Part shown: piece by piece, positions 1 to 8,955 of the stretch
How the letters are laid out: every line of letters starts with the position of its first letter
Position numbering within the stretch: the stretch's first letter is position 1
Source of the DNA: JAJZNI01 sp035624785
Lineage (GTDB): Bacteria > Chloroflexota > Dormibacteria > Aeolococcales > Aeolococcaceae
Direction of reading: 5' to 3'
DNA: 64,000 bases
Assembly: GCA_035624785.1 (NCBI GenBank)
Contig: DASPQV010000014.1
Location: 1-64,000, forward strand
Notes under the pieces: model-generated
The model's input: only the letters and a program-made list of their open reading frames with translations
The model's database searches: none
What the model was told of the DNA's origin: nothing
Made by a program: the position numbers and the translations under genes

Positions 1-779
1 GCCGCCCAGTTCAGGGTCGACGCGACCGGCATGGACTCGTCGCCGTTGTTCCACACGGTGAGGAAGCTGGCCGCGGTCGTATCGGTCACGGTGACGTTGA
101 GCACGACCCCCCGGACCTCCGGGGTGGTGGGAACCGGTCCCTCACCCTGGACGAGGAAGTTCTCGGTCTCCCCCGCGGTCATGGTCTGGCCGGCATTGGG
201 GTATCCGCTGGCGACCCGGGTGTCGGCGATCCGGGTCGGGCTCACCGGCACATAGGCTGCGGCGGTGTGCGTGGTGAACTCAGCGTTGAGGTCGACCACC
301 ACGTCCGCCTTGCCCTGGTTGTTGTAGAAGGTGATCGCGCCATCATTGGTCCCCGAGGTCCCGATCGGGACCACCACGGCGTTGGCCACCGTCTGGCCGG
401 CCACCCAGTTCAGGTTGGATACCGTCGGCCGGGTGGTACCAGCCGGATACGCGGTCAGGAAGCTGGCCGCGGTGGTGTTGGTCACGGTGACGTTCAGGGA
501 CACCGCCGTGGCGAAGAGATGTCCGATGAGGTTGCTCGGGGCTCCGCAGGCCGTAAGGAGGCAGAGGGTGGTCGTCCCGCCGGGGCCCAGCGTGGTCCCG
601 GTGGTCCGCGTGTCCATCACCCGGGTGGTGTTGATCGCGTCGTAGAACGAGCCCGATGAGACGGCGCTCGCCGGGACGAACTGCGACAGCGCGGCTACGG
701 CGACGGCTGCGCCTCCCACGAGGCTCAAGCCAATGCGGGGTACGCGTCCCATGCCCCGCAGTCCAGTCCAAGTTCTCAC
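1..779 (-). CDS. Secreted repeat-module protein, N-terminal part (3' end outside window)
   Basis: The visible 259 residues begin with a signal peptide (hydrophobic run LSLVGGAAVAVAALS, then an ASA cleavage-like site) and pass directly into two modules of the kind found at the C-termini of the large exported proteins at 12854-20564 and 34773-37616. Each module shows a DTR motif, NVTV, SFLT-YPAG, SNLNW, an AVVVP strand and a YNNQG-VVVDL end. Unlike those proteins there is no separate catalytic domain ahead of the modules, and the first module lacks the Cys in the C-D-T-R motif. The GTG start at 779 is chosen because AAGGAGGG lies at 789-796, 9 nt upstream; an in-frame ATG follows at 752. Function unknown; probably a cell-surface or secreted structural protein. 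The stop codon is beyond the left edge. Confidence 0.75.
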   Translation of the reverse strand, partial: MRTWTGLRGMGRVPRIGLSLVGGAAVAVAALSQFVPASAVSSGSFYDAINTTRVMDTRTTGTTLGPGGTTTLCLLTACGAPSNLIGHLFATAVSLNVTVTNTTAASFLTAYPAGTTRPTVSNLNWVAGQTVANAVVVPIGTSGTNDGAITFYNNQGKADVVVDLNAEFTTHTAAAYVPVSPTRIADTRVASGYPNAGQTMTAGETENFLVQGEGPVPTTPEVRGVVLNVTVTDTTAASFLTVWNNGDESMPVASTLNWA

Positions 780-1280
780 TGCCTATTGCCCTCCTTCGAC
801 CGGCACGCCAGATGGGCGGCCTCTCCAAAGACTGCCAAGGGATCTAGTCACGGAATTCGGAACCCTCCATGGACAGGCTTTCCAGGCGTGCGGACAGCGT
901 TCCACGGCCCAAGGCGGGCGCGCGACCCCGGATGGTCGCCGATACCCGCGATGTCTGTCAAGGGGAATTCGTCACAGCGGCGTCACGAGGGGAAGCCGGG
1001 GGGCCCGATCGCCCACGGGACGATTCCCGGCGCCAGCGGGGCCAGGCCCTTGGGAATCCTTTGGCAGGAGGGGGTTCGAGGTGGCGCTCACCACAACTTC
1101 CGTGGGGACAAACTACCCAGCGCTTATGTATCCTTCGCCGCCGCCGGCACGATTGGACGCAAACCGCGGGTCGTCACCTGAGACGACGAGGCTCGGCACA
1201 GCGAGCCACGCCCATCTCGCGGAGTCATATGCCACCGCGAACATCCTCACCTGCCGAGGTACGGCCTCCCCCGAAGCCGC
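780..1280. other. 501-bp gap without a recognisable gene
   Basis: This stretch lies downstream of the methyltransferase gene and upstream of the partial secreted protein, both on the minus strand. It must hold the promoter of the latter, but I see no convincing -35/-10 pair; TTGGCA-17 nt-CCATCT on the minus strand (around 806-834) is the best, weak candidate. An open frame entering from here on the plus strand is antisense to the methyltransferase and is not credited as a gene. Confidence 0.5.
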
Positions 1281-2279
1281 TCAGGACCCCGGGGGGGTCC
1301 CGCTATCCCCTGAGAGCATTCGGGCGACTGCGGCGGTGACCCGCCGCCGCCGGCTGCCCTCCGGGGCGGCCCGCTGCATCGCCCGGCGGCCCCGGGCGGC
1401 GGCGCGGAGAAGGACGCTGCCCCGCTGCTCGGCGAGCACTCGGTCGACCTCGGCCTGGAGCTCGGCCGCCCGAGCCCGGCTCAGCGCCACCTCAGCCCGC
1501 CAACGCTCCAGCTCGGTGGCCTGGGTGGAGGCGCGCAGGCCGGCGATCTCCGCCTCCAGCGCCCCGATCCGCTCCAGCTGGGAGAGGACCAGGGCGTTGC
1601 GCGCCCTCGCCTCGCGGCTCAGCCGCCAGTGCTCGCGGTCGTAGTCGATGACCAGCCGGGGCCAGGGATCCCGGGCGCGGCGGTAGCGGACCGTCCAGGG
1701 GGTGATGAAGGACCCGTCGAAGCCGAGGTCGCGAACGAAGCCATGGCCGGCGAAGAGGCCGGTCCAGTACTCCAGCGGCCGGACGTTGAGGTGGGTCTCC
1801 TCCCCGTAGTCGCCGGAGGTGGAGCTGAACAGGACGTCGTCGGTGACCCCGCAGATGTTGGCGACGGCGCCGTCCACCTCCTCGGCGGGAAGATGCTCCA
1901 GGACCTCGACGCAGGTGACCAGGTCGTAGCGGCCGGGGATCGGGTCGAGCGCGCTGCCCACCCAGCAGTGGCTTCGAACGTCCTCTCGCACCTGGGAGAT
2001 GGCGTAATCGGAGACGTCGAAGCCGCTGGCCTCGACCCCCCGGTCGCGGAGCGCCTCGACCAGGAGGCCGAGGGCGCAGCCGACGTCGAGCGCGCTGGCG
2101 GGCCCGATCTCGGCCACGATGCGGTCGGCGAAGGAGCCGAACACCGCCAGCCACTGGTCGGTCCGGCCGTAGGGGATCCGTTCGCCGCCCTCCACGTAAT
2201 AGCGGGCGTAGTAGGAGTGGCCGTATAGCGCGGCGGGATCAGGCGCGCCTGTGGCGCTCCCGGGATTCTCAGCGGCCAT
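1281..2279 (-). CDS. Class I SAM-dependent methyltransferase with C-terminal coiled coil
   Basis: 332 residues. A Rossmann SAM-binding motif ALDVGCALGLLVEAL (about 95-109), the acidic residue of motif II in GFDVSDYA, and a motif IV-like DLVTCVEVLEHL identify a UbiG/Methyltransf_11-type enzyme that would methylate a small molecule or glycan using S-adenosylmethionine. From about residue 230 the sequence is rich in Ala, Arg, Glu and Leu in heptads (LERIGALEAEIAGLRA), predicting a coiled coil, as in methyltransferases that regulate O-antigen chain length. It is 50 nt downstream of the giant glycosyltransferase gene on the same strand, so the likely substrate is the sugar chain made there; this is inferred from position only. 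The last codons contain GGACCCC and GGGGTCC, able to form a hairpin right at the stop. Confidence 0.8.
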   Translation of the reverse strand: MAAENPGSATGAPDPAALYGHSYYARYYVEGGERIPYGRTDQWLAVFGSFADRIVAEIGPASALDVGCALGLLVEALRDRGVEASGFDVSDYAISQVREDVRSHCWVGSALDPIPGRYDLVTCVEVLEHLPAEEVDGAVANICGVTDDVLFSSTSGDYGEETHLNVRPLEYWTGLFAGHGFVRDLGFDGSFITPWTVRYRRARDPWPRLVIDYDREHWRLSREARARNALVLSQLERIGALEAEIAGLRASTQATELERWRAEVALSRARAAELQAEVDRVLAEQRGSVLLRAAARGRRAMQRAAPEGSRRRRVTAAVARMLSGDSGTPPGS

Positions 2280-2329
2280 GCCGTCCTCGGGGGGATTGCC
2301 TTGGGAACTCGAAGTCTATCGTCGCCGCA

Positions 2330-5300
2330 CTACACCAGCCGGTAGCGGCCCTCCACCCACCGGACGTGCGGGATCGCGTAGGGGTCGGCGCCCTGCAGAT
2401 CGGCGGCCCAGCGCGCCGCGAAGCGCGCCGCGTCGTCCCCGGCCCCGAGCTCGCCGGGGACGGACCGCTCCTGGGTGGCCAGCTCGGCGTGGGGGGTGTA
2501 GATGACCCGATGGCCGGCCGCCCTGGCGCGGAGACAGAGGTCGACATCGTGGTGGGAGAGGCGGAAGCTCTCGTCGAACCCGCCCAGGCCGCGCCAGCCG
2601 TCGACCCGGACCAGCATGCAGGCGGCGCTCACCGCGCTCACCTCCCGAGCCACCGGCCAGGCGGGGATCAGGTCCAGCCAGGAATGGGGCATCCGCAGGC
2701 TGGCCGGGCCCGCGCCCGGACCGTTGCCGAGGCTGATGCCCTGGTGCAGCGGGTTGCCGTCGGGGTCGACCAGCAGCCCGCCAACCGCGACGACGTCGGC
2801 GGACAGGGCCTCCTCGAGCAGCGCCTCGACCCAATCGGAGCTGCGGACGAGCAGGTCCCCGGCCACCAGGATCACGAAGGGACTCTCAGCCGATTCCAGG
2901 CCCAGGTTGAGGGCCCGGGAGCGGCCGCAGCTCCCGGCAACGCTCAGGACCCGCACCCGCTCCCCACCGGCCAGGTCCGCCAGCTCGTCCGCCATGCCCT
3001 CGCCGATCAGCAAGGTCACACCCCTTACGGCCTCGGTGCCGGCGGACCGGATGCTCTCGACGGTGCGGCGCACCTGAACCGGCTGGGTGCCTCCCTGGAC
3101 TAGCACCGTCACCCCGGTGTCGGGCGGCACCCGCCGCCGCACCCGGTACCAGCCGCTGACCCGGGCGCTCTCGACGGTTGCATCCATCCCCCGCCGCGCC
3201 ACCGCGTCCCTGACCGCGGTGAGGCCGGCGGCGTAGGCCCAGGGTTTCGCCTGCTGCGAGAGCGCCGCCGACCCCGGCACCTGCCGCCAGGTGTAGAGCA
3301 CCTGCGGGACGTGGGCGATCCCGCGCGCCCTCTCGGTGCAGCGGAGAAACAGGTCGTAATCCTGAGCTCCGTCGGTGTGCGACCGGAACCCGCCCACCTC
3401 CTCGACCAGGCTGCGCCGGATCAGCACGGTGTGGGTGACGTAGTTGAGGGAGAGGAGAAGCTCGGGGGACCAGTCCGGCTTGAAGAAGGGATTGGCCCGC
3501 TCCCCGGCGGGGGAGAGCTTGTCCTCGTCGGAGTAGACGAAATCGAGCTCGGCCTGGTCCTGCAGCGGTTCGAGCAGGGCGTGGAGAGCGTGGGGCTCGA
3601 GGAAGTCGTCGTGGTCGAGCAGGGTGACGAAGTCCCCGGCCGCCGCCGACAGTGCGGAGTTCGACGCCGCCGAGATGCCTCCGTTGCGCTCCCGGAGCTG
3701 AAGCCGGATCCGCGGGTCGCGGGTGGCGAGACGGTGGAGCAGTTCCGGTGTGCCTTCCCGGGTCGAGCCGTCATCGACCATGCACAGCTCCCAGCGCTCG
3801 TAGGTCTGGTCGAGGACTGACTGGACCGCCTCCTCGAGACAGCCGGGCTCGGGGTTGTAGACGGGCATGATCACGCTGACCAGCGGCCTCTCCCTCCAGC
3901 CCTGGGAGGCGCTGCGCATCCGGAGCAGCTCTCCCCCGGTGGGGCGATGCCCGGCAAGCCATTCCCGGTACTCGGAGGACCGGCCGTCGGGGTCGGATTC
4001 GCCAGCGCGGTCCGCCCAGGCCGGGGGGAGGGGGCGGCGGATGCCGCGGGAGAGACCGGTCGGCGCTCCCGAGCCCGGCGCCCCCTCGGCCGGCCCTGGA
4101 GCACCGGCGAAGCCGGCGCCCCCGACCAGATCGGCGGTGCCGGTCCCCTCGGGATCGGTCAGGAAGCCGTGGATCCCGCTCAGCGCCTCATCCCAGTCGG
4201 AGTGGCGCTCGGCTATCTCCTCGAGGCCGCGGCGAGCCAGGCGGCGGCGCAGCACCGGATCGAGGGCCAGGGTCTCGAGGCGGTCCACCAGCCCGTCCAC
4301 CGTTCGCGGCGCCAGCAGGCAGTTGACGCCGTCCCGGAGCAGCCAGTGGCCGGCCGGGTTGTCGAAGGCGACCACCGCGGCGCCGCAGGCCATCAGCTCC
4401 AGGGGCAGGTACGAGGGATGCTCGGAGACGGTGAGCGCCAGCCCCATGTCGCAGGTCCGGTAGAGGTCCCCGGTCTCCGCGTAGTCGAGGAGCCCCAGCT
4501 GCCTCACCGCTGCCGGGCGGTCCCGGGCCTCACCGCCCGCCCAGGAGCCCGCCGCCAGGATGCGGATGCGGTCGCCGAGGCGGTCCTTCAGCTCCTCGAG
4601 GGCGGGCAGGGCCAGCTCCCAGCAGTTCCGCCAGTGACCCGGCCGGGCATAGACGAACAGGGTCACCGGGTCCTCGGGACGGCGCGGTCGCCGGCCCCGA
4701 GCGTGGAAGACCGCCGGGTCGACGGCGGGCGTGAAGTGGCAGGCGGTGCCGCCGTAGGAGCGGTAGAGGCGGGCCAGGTTGTCGGTGTTGCAGATGCCGT
4801 AGAGGCCCAGGCGATAGCTCTCCTCGGCCAGCGCGTAGAGCGTGCCGGCCGGGTAGAACATCGGCTCGAAGTCCTGGACCAGGTAGTACTTGCGGGGCGC
4901 CCCGGGGTAGAGCGCCACCTGGTAGGCGGTGGTCCACAGGGTGGCGATCGCGGCGTCGGCCGGGGGCGCGAGGGCCACCCGCTCGTCGGTGTCGGCGATC
5001 CATACCTCGGCGCCGGCCAGCTCCGGGAATGCGACCGTGATCCCCGAGCTGATGAACTCCTCCGGCCCCAGGCCGCAGACCACGAACCGGTTGCGCACCC
5101 CGTGGGCGGTGGCCAGCCGGGCCGCGATCCGGAAGGCGGTGTTGATGCCGCCGTAGAAGGGGCTGTCGATCCCGGGGATGAACCAGTTGACGGTGCGCGG
5201 CGGGCGCGGCGAGGTGTCGGCGCGGTGCCGGGCGCGGACCGCCTCGACGTCGGCGGGGCTGATCCGGCACTGCTGGGCCAGCTCGCCGGCCCGGGCCAGC

Positions 5301-7945
5301 TCGCTCTGGGACTGCCACACCTCCATCTGACGCCCCAGAAGAGGACCGACCATGGCCATCGCCGAGGGCTCGCCGGGCCGGCGCAGCCGGGGGATCCCGG
5401 TCCGCAGTGAGAGCCGGGGGTGGAAGTGGGGGTCGCCGGCCCGCAGCCAGCGCTGGTAGCGCCACCAGGAGGCGAAGTAGTCCGCCTCGGGCACCCTGCT
5501 GCCCCGGGTCGCCCCCTCCCGGTGGACCAGGGCGTTGCTGGGGATGCAGAGGTTGCGCCGGCCGCGCGCGTGGAGAGCCAGTCCCAGGACGACGTCGCTG
5601 CCGCAGAGCTGGAACTTCTCGTCGAAGCCTCCCACCGCCTCCAGCTCCTCCCGGCGCACCGCCACGCAGGCCGCCGTCACCGCCAGCAGGTCGCGATACC
5701 AGGTGGTGGGCCCGAGCAGGGTGGATGCGCCGGGCCGCAGCCCGGCGAAGAGGTGGCCGGCGAAGCCGGTCACCCCCAGGACGACCCCGCCGTGCTGGAT
5801 CCGCCCGCGGGAGTTCACCAGCTGCATGCCGACCGAGCCGACCTGCTCCACCATCGCCCAGCCGGCCAGCTCGCGCAGCCACCCGGGGTCACCCGCGACC
5901 CGGATGTCGTCGTTGAGGAAGAGGAGCAGCTCGCCGCTGGCCGCCTTGGCGCCGGCGTTGTTCACCGCCGAGTAGTTGAAGGGGCGGTCCCACCACAGGA
6001 CCGTCGGCGGGTGGGCGCGCTCCCCATACCAGCGCTCGTTCTCCGGGGTGCGCGGGCCGTTGTCGACCACCACGACCTCCAGGTCGGGGTAGTCGGCACT
6101 GGCCAGGCCGTCGAGCAGGGGACCGAGGAGGGGGCGATTGTGCCGCGTCGGGATGACCACGCTGAGCCGGGGCCAGGCCGGGGGCGACCAATCCACCCGG
6201 ACTGCCCCATCCGCCCACCGGGCGGCACCCGGGAGGCCTCGGCGCCGGAGCGCGCCGGTCACCACCCTGGCGGCATCGTCGGGTCGCGGGCGGGCGGCCC
6301 GCCGGCTGCGGGTGAGCACCCGCGGGATCCGGACGGCGGCGGCGGGGTCGAGGTCGCAGCGCAGCAGGAGATCCCAGAGCCAGGCGGTCCCCGCCTCGGA
6401 GCGCAGACCGCCGGCTGACCGGATGCGGCCGGCCCGGAGGGCGAACGCTCGGTCGAGGTAGTTCGCCGAGAGCAGGGTCTCGGGGGACCAGGACGGCCGG
6501 AGGCGGAGCCGTCGACGGGCACCGCCGAGCCCGACCAGCTCGTCGTCCCAGCTGATCAGGTCGACAGCCGGGTCGCACCGGGCTCGCGCCGCGATCTGCC
6601 AGAGGCAGCCGGGCACCAGGGTGTCGCCGGGCCGCAGGAAGATGGCCATCTCGCGGGCCGGGATCACGCTGAGCACGGCGTTGATCGCGGCGGGCGTGCC
6701 CCCCTGGTGGTGGACGATGCGCGGTTCCTTGGGGTCGGGTCCTGACCGGGCCGCTCCAGCGGCTGCATCGCCGGGTACGGCATCCGCTCCGCCAGCTCCG
6801 GCCGAGCCATGGAAGACGGTGGCGCGCCAGTGGTGCCAGGTCTGGTAGCGGAGCGAGTCCAGGGTCGAGCCGAGATCTCCCGAGCCGGACGCCAGGACGA
6901 GTAGGTGGAACCGCTGGGGCCTGGTCACCGCCCTCGACGCCACCCGCTGGCGCAGCGCCTCGACCGGGTTCTGCCCGCCCGGCCGGTCGAACGGGTTGGG
7001 CGGCGGGGACGCCGGCGGCGCTGAGGGTTGGGGCCTGCGGCCCAGCATCCGCCGCGCCGCCCGGCCCCGGCGTGAGCCGGCGGGGAGTAGCCGGCGAGCC
7101 ATCTGACTCGCCGCCGAGGCAGCCCGGAACGTGGCCGACCCGTGGATGGCGGCGATCGCCCGCCGGGTCTCCTCCGCCTCCCGTGCCGGCCGCATGTCCA
7201 GCCGGTGTGCCTCGGGATCGCCCAGCAGCTCGCGCGCCCGCCTGAGCTCGGCACGCAGCCGGCGCATCTCGGCCAGGAGCGCGTCCTCGGCGGAGGGGCC
7301 GCCCGGCGATCCCGGACCCGGCAGGGCGCCCCTGGTGGCCCGCTCCAAGGCCTCTGCGCTGGGGGGGAGGTTCGCGGCAGCGGCGGGCTCGGACGCCTGA
7401 GCGACGGAGCCGGCGGCCTCCGCTGGCTCGCCGGCTTCCGGCTGGGTCCCGGCCCGGGCGGGCACCCGGGCGCTCACCGCGATCAGCGGTGCGCCCGCCA
7501 CGGCGAGCTCCGGCCACCCCGAGGGGTCAGCGGGCTGGATGTCGGAGAGGCCGGCGCGCTCGAAGAGGCGGCGCAGCGACTCGGCGTCGTGATTCCACCG
7601 CTTCGGTGTCGCGGCGTCGCTCGGCTCGATGAGCGAGAGGTTGAGCCCGGCGTTGTCCAGGTCGCCGTCCAGGTAGGCGCGGCACACGGCGCGGGCGTCC
7701 TGGGCCACCGCCGACACCGGGGTCCCCGGGCGGAGCAGCAGCCCGAGCCCGATCAGCAGATCGACGGCGTCGTCGGGAGCGAGGCGCTCGACAGCAGCTC
7801 CGAGCAGCACCTCATCGATGCCGTCGGCCTGGCCTCGGACGAACGCGACCGGATCCTGGTGGACATCGGCCCGGGACGTGCGGTCGCTGTCGACGTTGAC
7901 CCAACCCTCGAGGTGGACCGCACCGCAGCCCAGGTGGACCCTCAT
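2330..7945 (-). CDS. Giant multi-domain glycosyltransferase (1871 aa)
   Basis: A single frame encodes at least five domains. Residues 1-160: methyltransferase-like fold (begins MRVHLGCGAVHLEGW). 220-300: charged helical linker. 345-560: degenerate GT2-like domain. 590-860: GT2 with SVVIPTRHN, VVVDNG and LFLNDD (the DXD-type metal site). 915-1265: GT4-like domain resembling WsaF-type rhamnosyltransferases (NWFIPGIDSPFYGGIN, YYLVQDFEPMFYP, SEHPSYLPLELMACG). 1350-1600: second canonical GT2 (VSVIMPVYNPEPG, MVDDGS, LLDHDDFLEPHA, YSDEDK). 1610-1871: a further GT2-like domain ending in HHDVDLCLRARAAG. It should transfer several nucleotide sugars, plausibly dTDP-rhamnose supplied by the adjacent rml genes, during assembly of a surface polysaccharide at the cytoplasmic face. 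No membrane segment was seen. The promoter and a hairpin upstream suggest its own transcription unit. Confidence 0.85.
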   Translation of the reverse strand: MRVHLGCGAVHLEGWVNVDSDRTSRADVHQDPVAFVRGQADGIDEVLLGAAVERLAPDDAVDLLIGLGLLLRPGTPVSAVAQDARAVCRAYLDGDLDNAGLNLSLIEPSDAATPKRWNHDAESLRRLFERAGLSDIQPADPSGWPELAVAGAPLIAVSARVPARAGTQPEAGEPAEAAGSVAQASEPAAAANLPPSAEALERATRGALPGPGSPGGPSAEDALLAEMRRLRAELRRARELLGDPEAHRLDMRPAREAEETRRAIAAIHGSATFRAASAASQMARRLLPAGSRRGRAARRMLGRRPQPSAPPASPPPNPFDRPGGQNPVEALRQRVASRAVTRPQRFHLLVLASGSGDLGSTLDSLRYQTWHHWRATVFHGSAGAGGADAVPGDAAAGAARSGPDPKEPRIVHHQGGTPAAINAVLSVIPAREMAIFLRPGDTLVPGCLWQIAARARCDPAVDLISWDDELVGLGGARRRLRLRPSWSPETLLSANYLDRAFALRAGRIRSAGGLRSEAGTAWLWDLLLRCDLDPAAAVRIPRVLTRSRRAARPRPDDAARVVTGALRRRGLPGAARWADGAVRVDWSPPAWPRLSVVIPTRHNRPLLGPLLDGLASADYPDLEVVVVDNGPRTPENERWYGERAHPPTVLWWDRPFNYSAVNNAGAKAASGELLLFLNDDIRVAGDPGWLRELAGWAMVEQVGSVGMQLVNSRGRIQHGGVVLGVTGFAGHLFAGLRPGASTLLGPTTWYRDLLAVTAACVAVRREELEAVGGFDEKFQLCGSDVVLGLALHARGRRNLCIPSNALVHREGATRGSRVPEADYFASWWRYQRWLRAGDPHFHPRLSLRTGIPRLRRPGEPSAMAMVGPLLGRQMEVWQSQSELARAGELAQQCRISPADVEAVRARHRADTSPRPPRTVNWFIPGIDSPFYGGINTAFRIAARLATAHGVRNRFVVCGLGPEEFISSGITVAFPELAGAEVWIADTDERVALAPPADAAIATLWTTAYQVALYPGAPRKYYLVQDFEPMFYPAGTLYALAEESYRLGLYGICNTDNLARLYRSYGGTACHFTPAVDPAVFHARGRRPRRPEDPVTLFVYARPGHWRNCWELALPALEELKDRLGDRIRILAAGSWAGGEARDRPAAVRQLGLLDYAETGDLYRTCDMGLALTVSEHPSYLPLELMACGAAVVAFDNPAGHWLLRDGVNCLLAPRTVDGLVDRLETLALDPVLRRRLARRGLEEIAERHSDWDEALSGIHGFLTDPEGTGTADLVGGAGFAGAPGPAEGAPGSGAPTGLSRGIRRPLPPAWADRAGESDPDGRSSEYREWLAGHRPTGGELLRMRSASQGWRERPLVSVIMPVYNPEPGCLEEAVQSVLDQTYERWELCMVDDGSTREGTPELLHRLATRDPRIRLQLRERNGGISAASNSALSAAAGDFVTLLDHDDFLEPHALHALLEPLQDQAELDFVYSDEDKLSPAGERANPFFKPDWSPELLLSLNYVTHTVLIRRSLVEEVGGFRSHTDGAQDYDLFLRCTERARGIAHVPQVLYTWRQVPGSAALSQQAKPWAYAAGLTAVRDAVARRGMDATVESARVSGWYRVRRRVPPDTGVTVLVQGGTQPVQVRRTVESIRSAGTEAVRGVTLLIGEGMADELADLAGGERVRVLSVAGSCGRSRALNLGLESAESPFVILVAGDLLVRSSDWVEALLEEALSADVVAVGGLLVDPDGNPLHQGISLGNGPGAGPASLRMPHSWLDLIPAWPVAREVSAVSAACMLVRVDGWRGLGGFDESFRLSHHDVDLCLRARAAGHRVIYTPHAELATQERSVPGELGAGDDAARFAARWAADLQGADPYAIPHVRWVEGRYRLV

Positions 7946-7957
7946 GTGCGATCAGCG

Positions 7958-7963
7958 ATTCTA
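7958..7963 (-). promoter_or_regulatory. -10-like hexamer for the giant glycosyltransferase gene
   Basis: TAGAAT on the minus strand ends 12 nt before the ATG at 7945, which would give a leader of only a few nucleotides. No good -35 is visible. It separates this gene transcriptionally from the rml genes upstream. Confidence 0.45.
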
Positions 7964-7977
7964 CCGGTGGGTTAGGG

Positions 7978-8065
7978 AGTGAGATCCGGGAGCCGGAGGC
8001 TCCTCAGTCGAACGAACGGCCCCACCGGTACTGCCGTACCGGCGGGTCGAGCAGTGAGATCCGGG
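7978..8065. repeat. 13-bp direct repeats flanking a hairpin
   Basis: AGTGAGATCCGGG occurs at 7978-7990 and again at 8053-8065. Between them lies the perfect inverted repeat described at 8025-8042. The unit sits in the only sizeable gap between rmlD and the giant glycosyltransferase gene. Confidence 0.6.
8025..8042 (-). terminator. Hairpin between rmlD and the glycosyltransferase gene
   Basis: CCGGTAC (8025-8031), a TGCC loop and GTACCGG (8036-8042) form a perfect 7-bp stem 43 nt downstream of the rmlD stop. There is no T tract, so termination is a guess; it could be a processing or attenuation site. Confidence 0.35.
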
Positions 8066-8084
8066 GGCGCGGGCTCGGCAGGGC

Positions 8085-8948
8085 TCAGGTCGCCGCAGCC
8101 TTCCGCTCCCCGAGAGCGTCGAGATAGGCCGTGAGCCCGGCCCTCCAGGAGGGGAGCGGCGCCTCGCCCAGCTCCCGCCAGGCCCGGTTGTCGAGCACCG
8201 AATAGGCGGGGCGGGGCGCCGGCGTGGGGTACCCGGCGGTGGAGATCGGCTCGACCGGCACGGCCAGGCCAGCCTCCTCGACGATGGCCCGGGCAAATCC
8301 ACACCACGTGGTGTCACCCGAGTTGGTCAGGTGGTAGGTCCCGGGCTCTCCCCGCTCCACGAGACGGACCAGGGCGGGGGCCAGGTGCCCGGTCCAGGTC
8401 GGCGACCCGCGCTGGTCGTCGACGACCCGCAGGGCTCCCCGCTCACGGGCCAGCCGGAGCATGGTGAGCACGAAGTTGGGGCCCTCCTGGCCGTAGAGCC
8501 AGGCGGTGCGGACGATCTGATGCCGGGGGAGCACCGCCAGCACCGCGTGCTCGCCGGCCAGCTTGCTCCGGCCGTAGGCGCTCTGGGGATTGGGGCCGGC
8601 TTCCTCGGGGATCGGCCGGGTGGCGTTGCCATCGAAGACGTAGTCGGTGCTGAGGTGGCAGAGCAGGACCCCGCGGTCGTGGCAGGCCCGGGCGAGCACC
8701 CGCGGACCCACGGCATTGACCCGCCAGGTGGCCTCCGGCTCCGATTCCGCGGCGTCCACCCGGGTCCAGGCGGCGCAGTTGATCACGGCGTCGGGCCGGA
8801 CGTCGTCGAGGAGGGCGGCCACCGAGGCGGGCTCGGCGATGTCGACGCTCTCGATGTCATGGCCGGAGTGCTGCTGGGGCGTGGCCGCCAGGACCTGGAG
8901 GAGCTCCCGTCCCAGCTGCCCCCGCGAGCCGATGACCTCGATCCGCAT
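8085..8948 (-). CDS. rmlD: dTDP-4-dehydrorhamnose reductase
   Basis: 287 residues, the usual size. It reduces dTDP-4-keto-L-rhamnose to dTDP-L-rhamnose with NAD(P)H, the last step of the pathway. Visible marks are the Rossmann motif GSRGQLGRELL at the N-terminus, NCAAWTRVDAAE, the catalytic LSTDYVFDG and YGRSKLAGE (Tyr and Lys of the SDR active site), and RTAWLYG. It follows rmlB by 7 nt on the same strand, so the two are cotranscribed. Its product most likely feeds the rhamnosyltransferase-like domain of the next gene. Confidence 0.93.
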   Translation of the reverse strand: MRIEVIGSRGQLGRELLQVLAATPQQHSGHDIESVDIAEPASVAALLDDVRPDAVINCAAWTRVDAAESEPEATWRVNAVGPRVLARACHDRGVLLCHLSTDYVFDGNATRPIPEEAGPNPQSAYGRSKLAGEHAVLAVLPRHQIVRTAWLYGQEGPNFVLTMLRLARERGALRVVDDQRGSPTWTGHLAPALVRLVERGEPGTYHLTNSGDTTWCGFARAIVEEAGLAVPVEPISTAGYPTPAPRPAYSVLDNRAWRELGEAPLPSWRAGLTAYLDALGERKAAAT

Positions 8949-8955
8949 GGGGCGC

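Noticed and set aside
1081..1644. Plus-strand open frame starting at GTG 1081 with AGGAGGGGG just upstream
   Set aside because: It runs antisense through the well supported methyltransferase gene and its translation is low-complexity Arg/Ala/Ser without family resemblance; the purine run is taken as chance.
3947..5410. Long antisense open frames over the giant glycosyltransferase and many other genes
   Set aside because: In DNA of this G+C content stop codons are rare on the complementary strand; the products are Arg/Gly/Pro-rich and match no family, while the opposite strand encodes clear domains.
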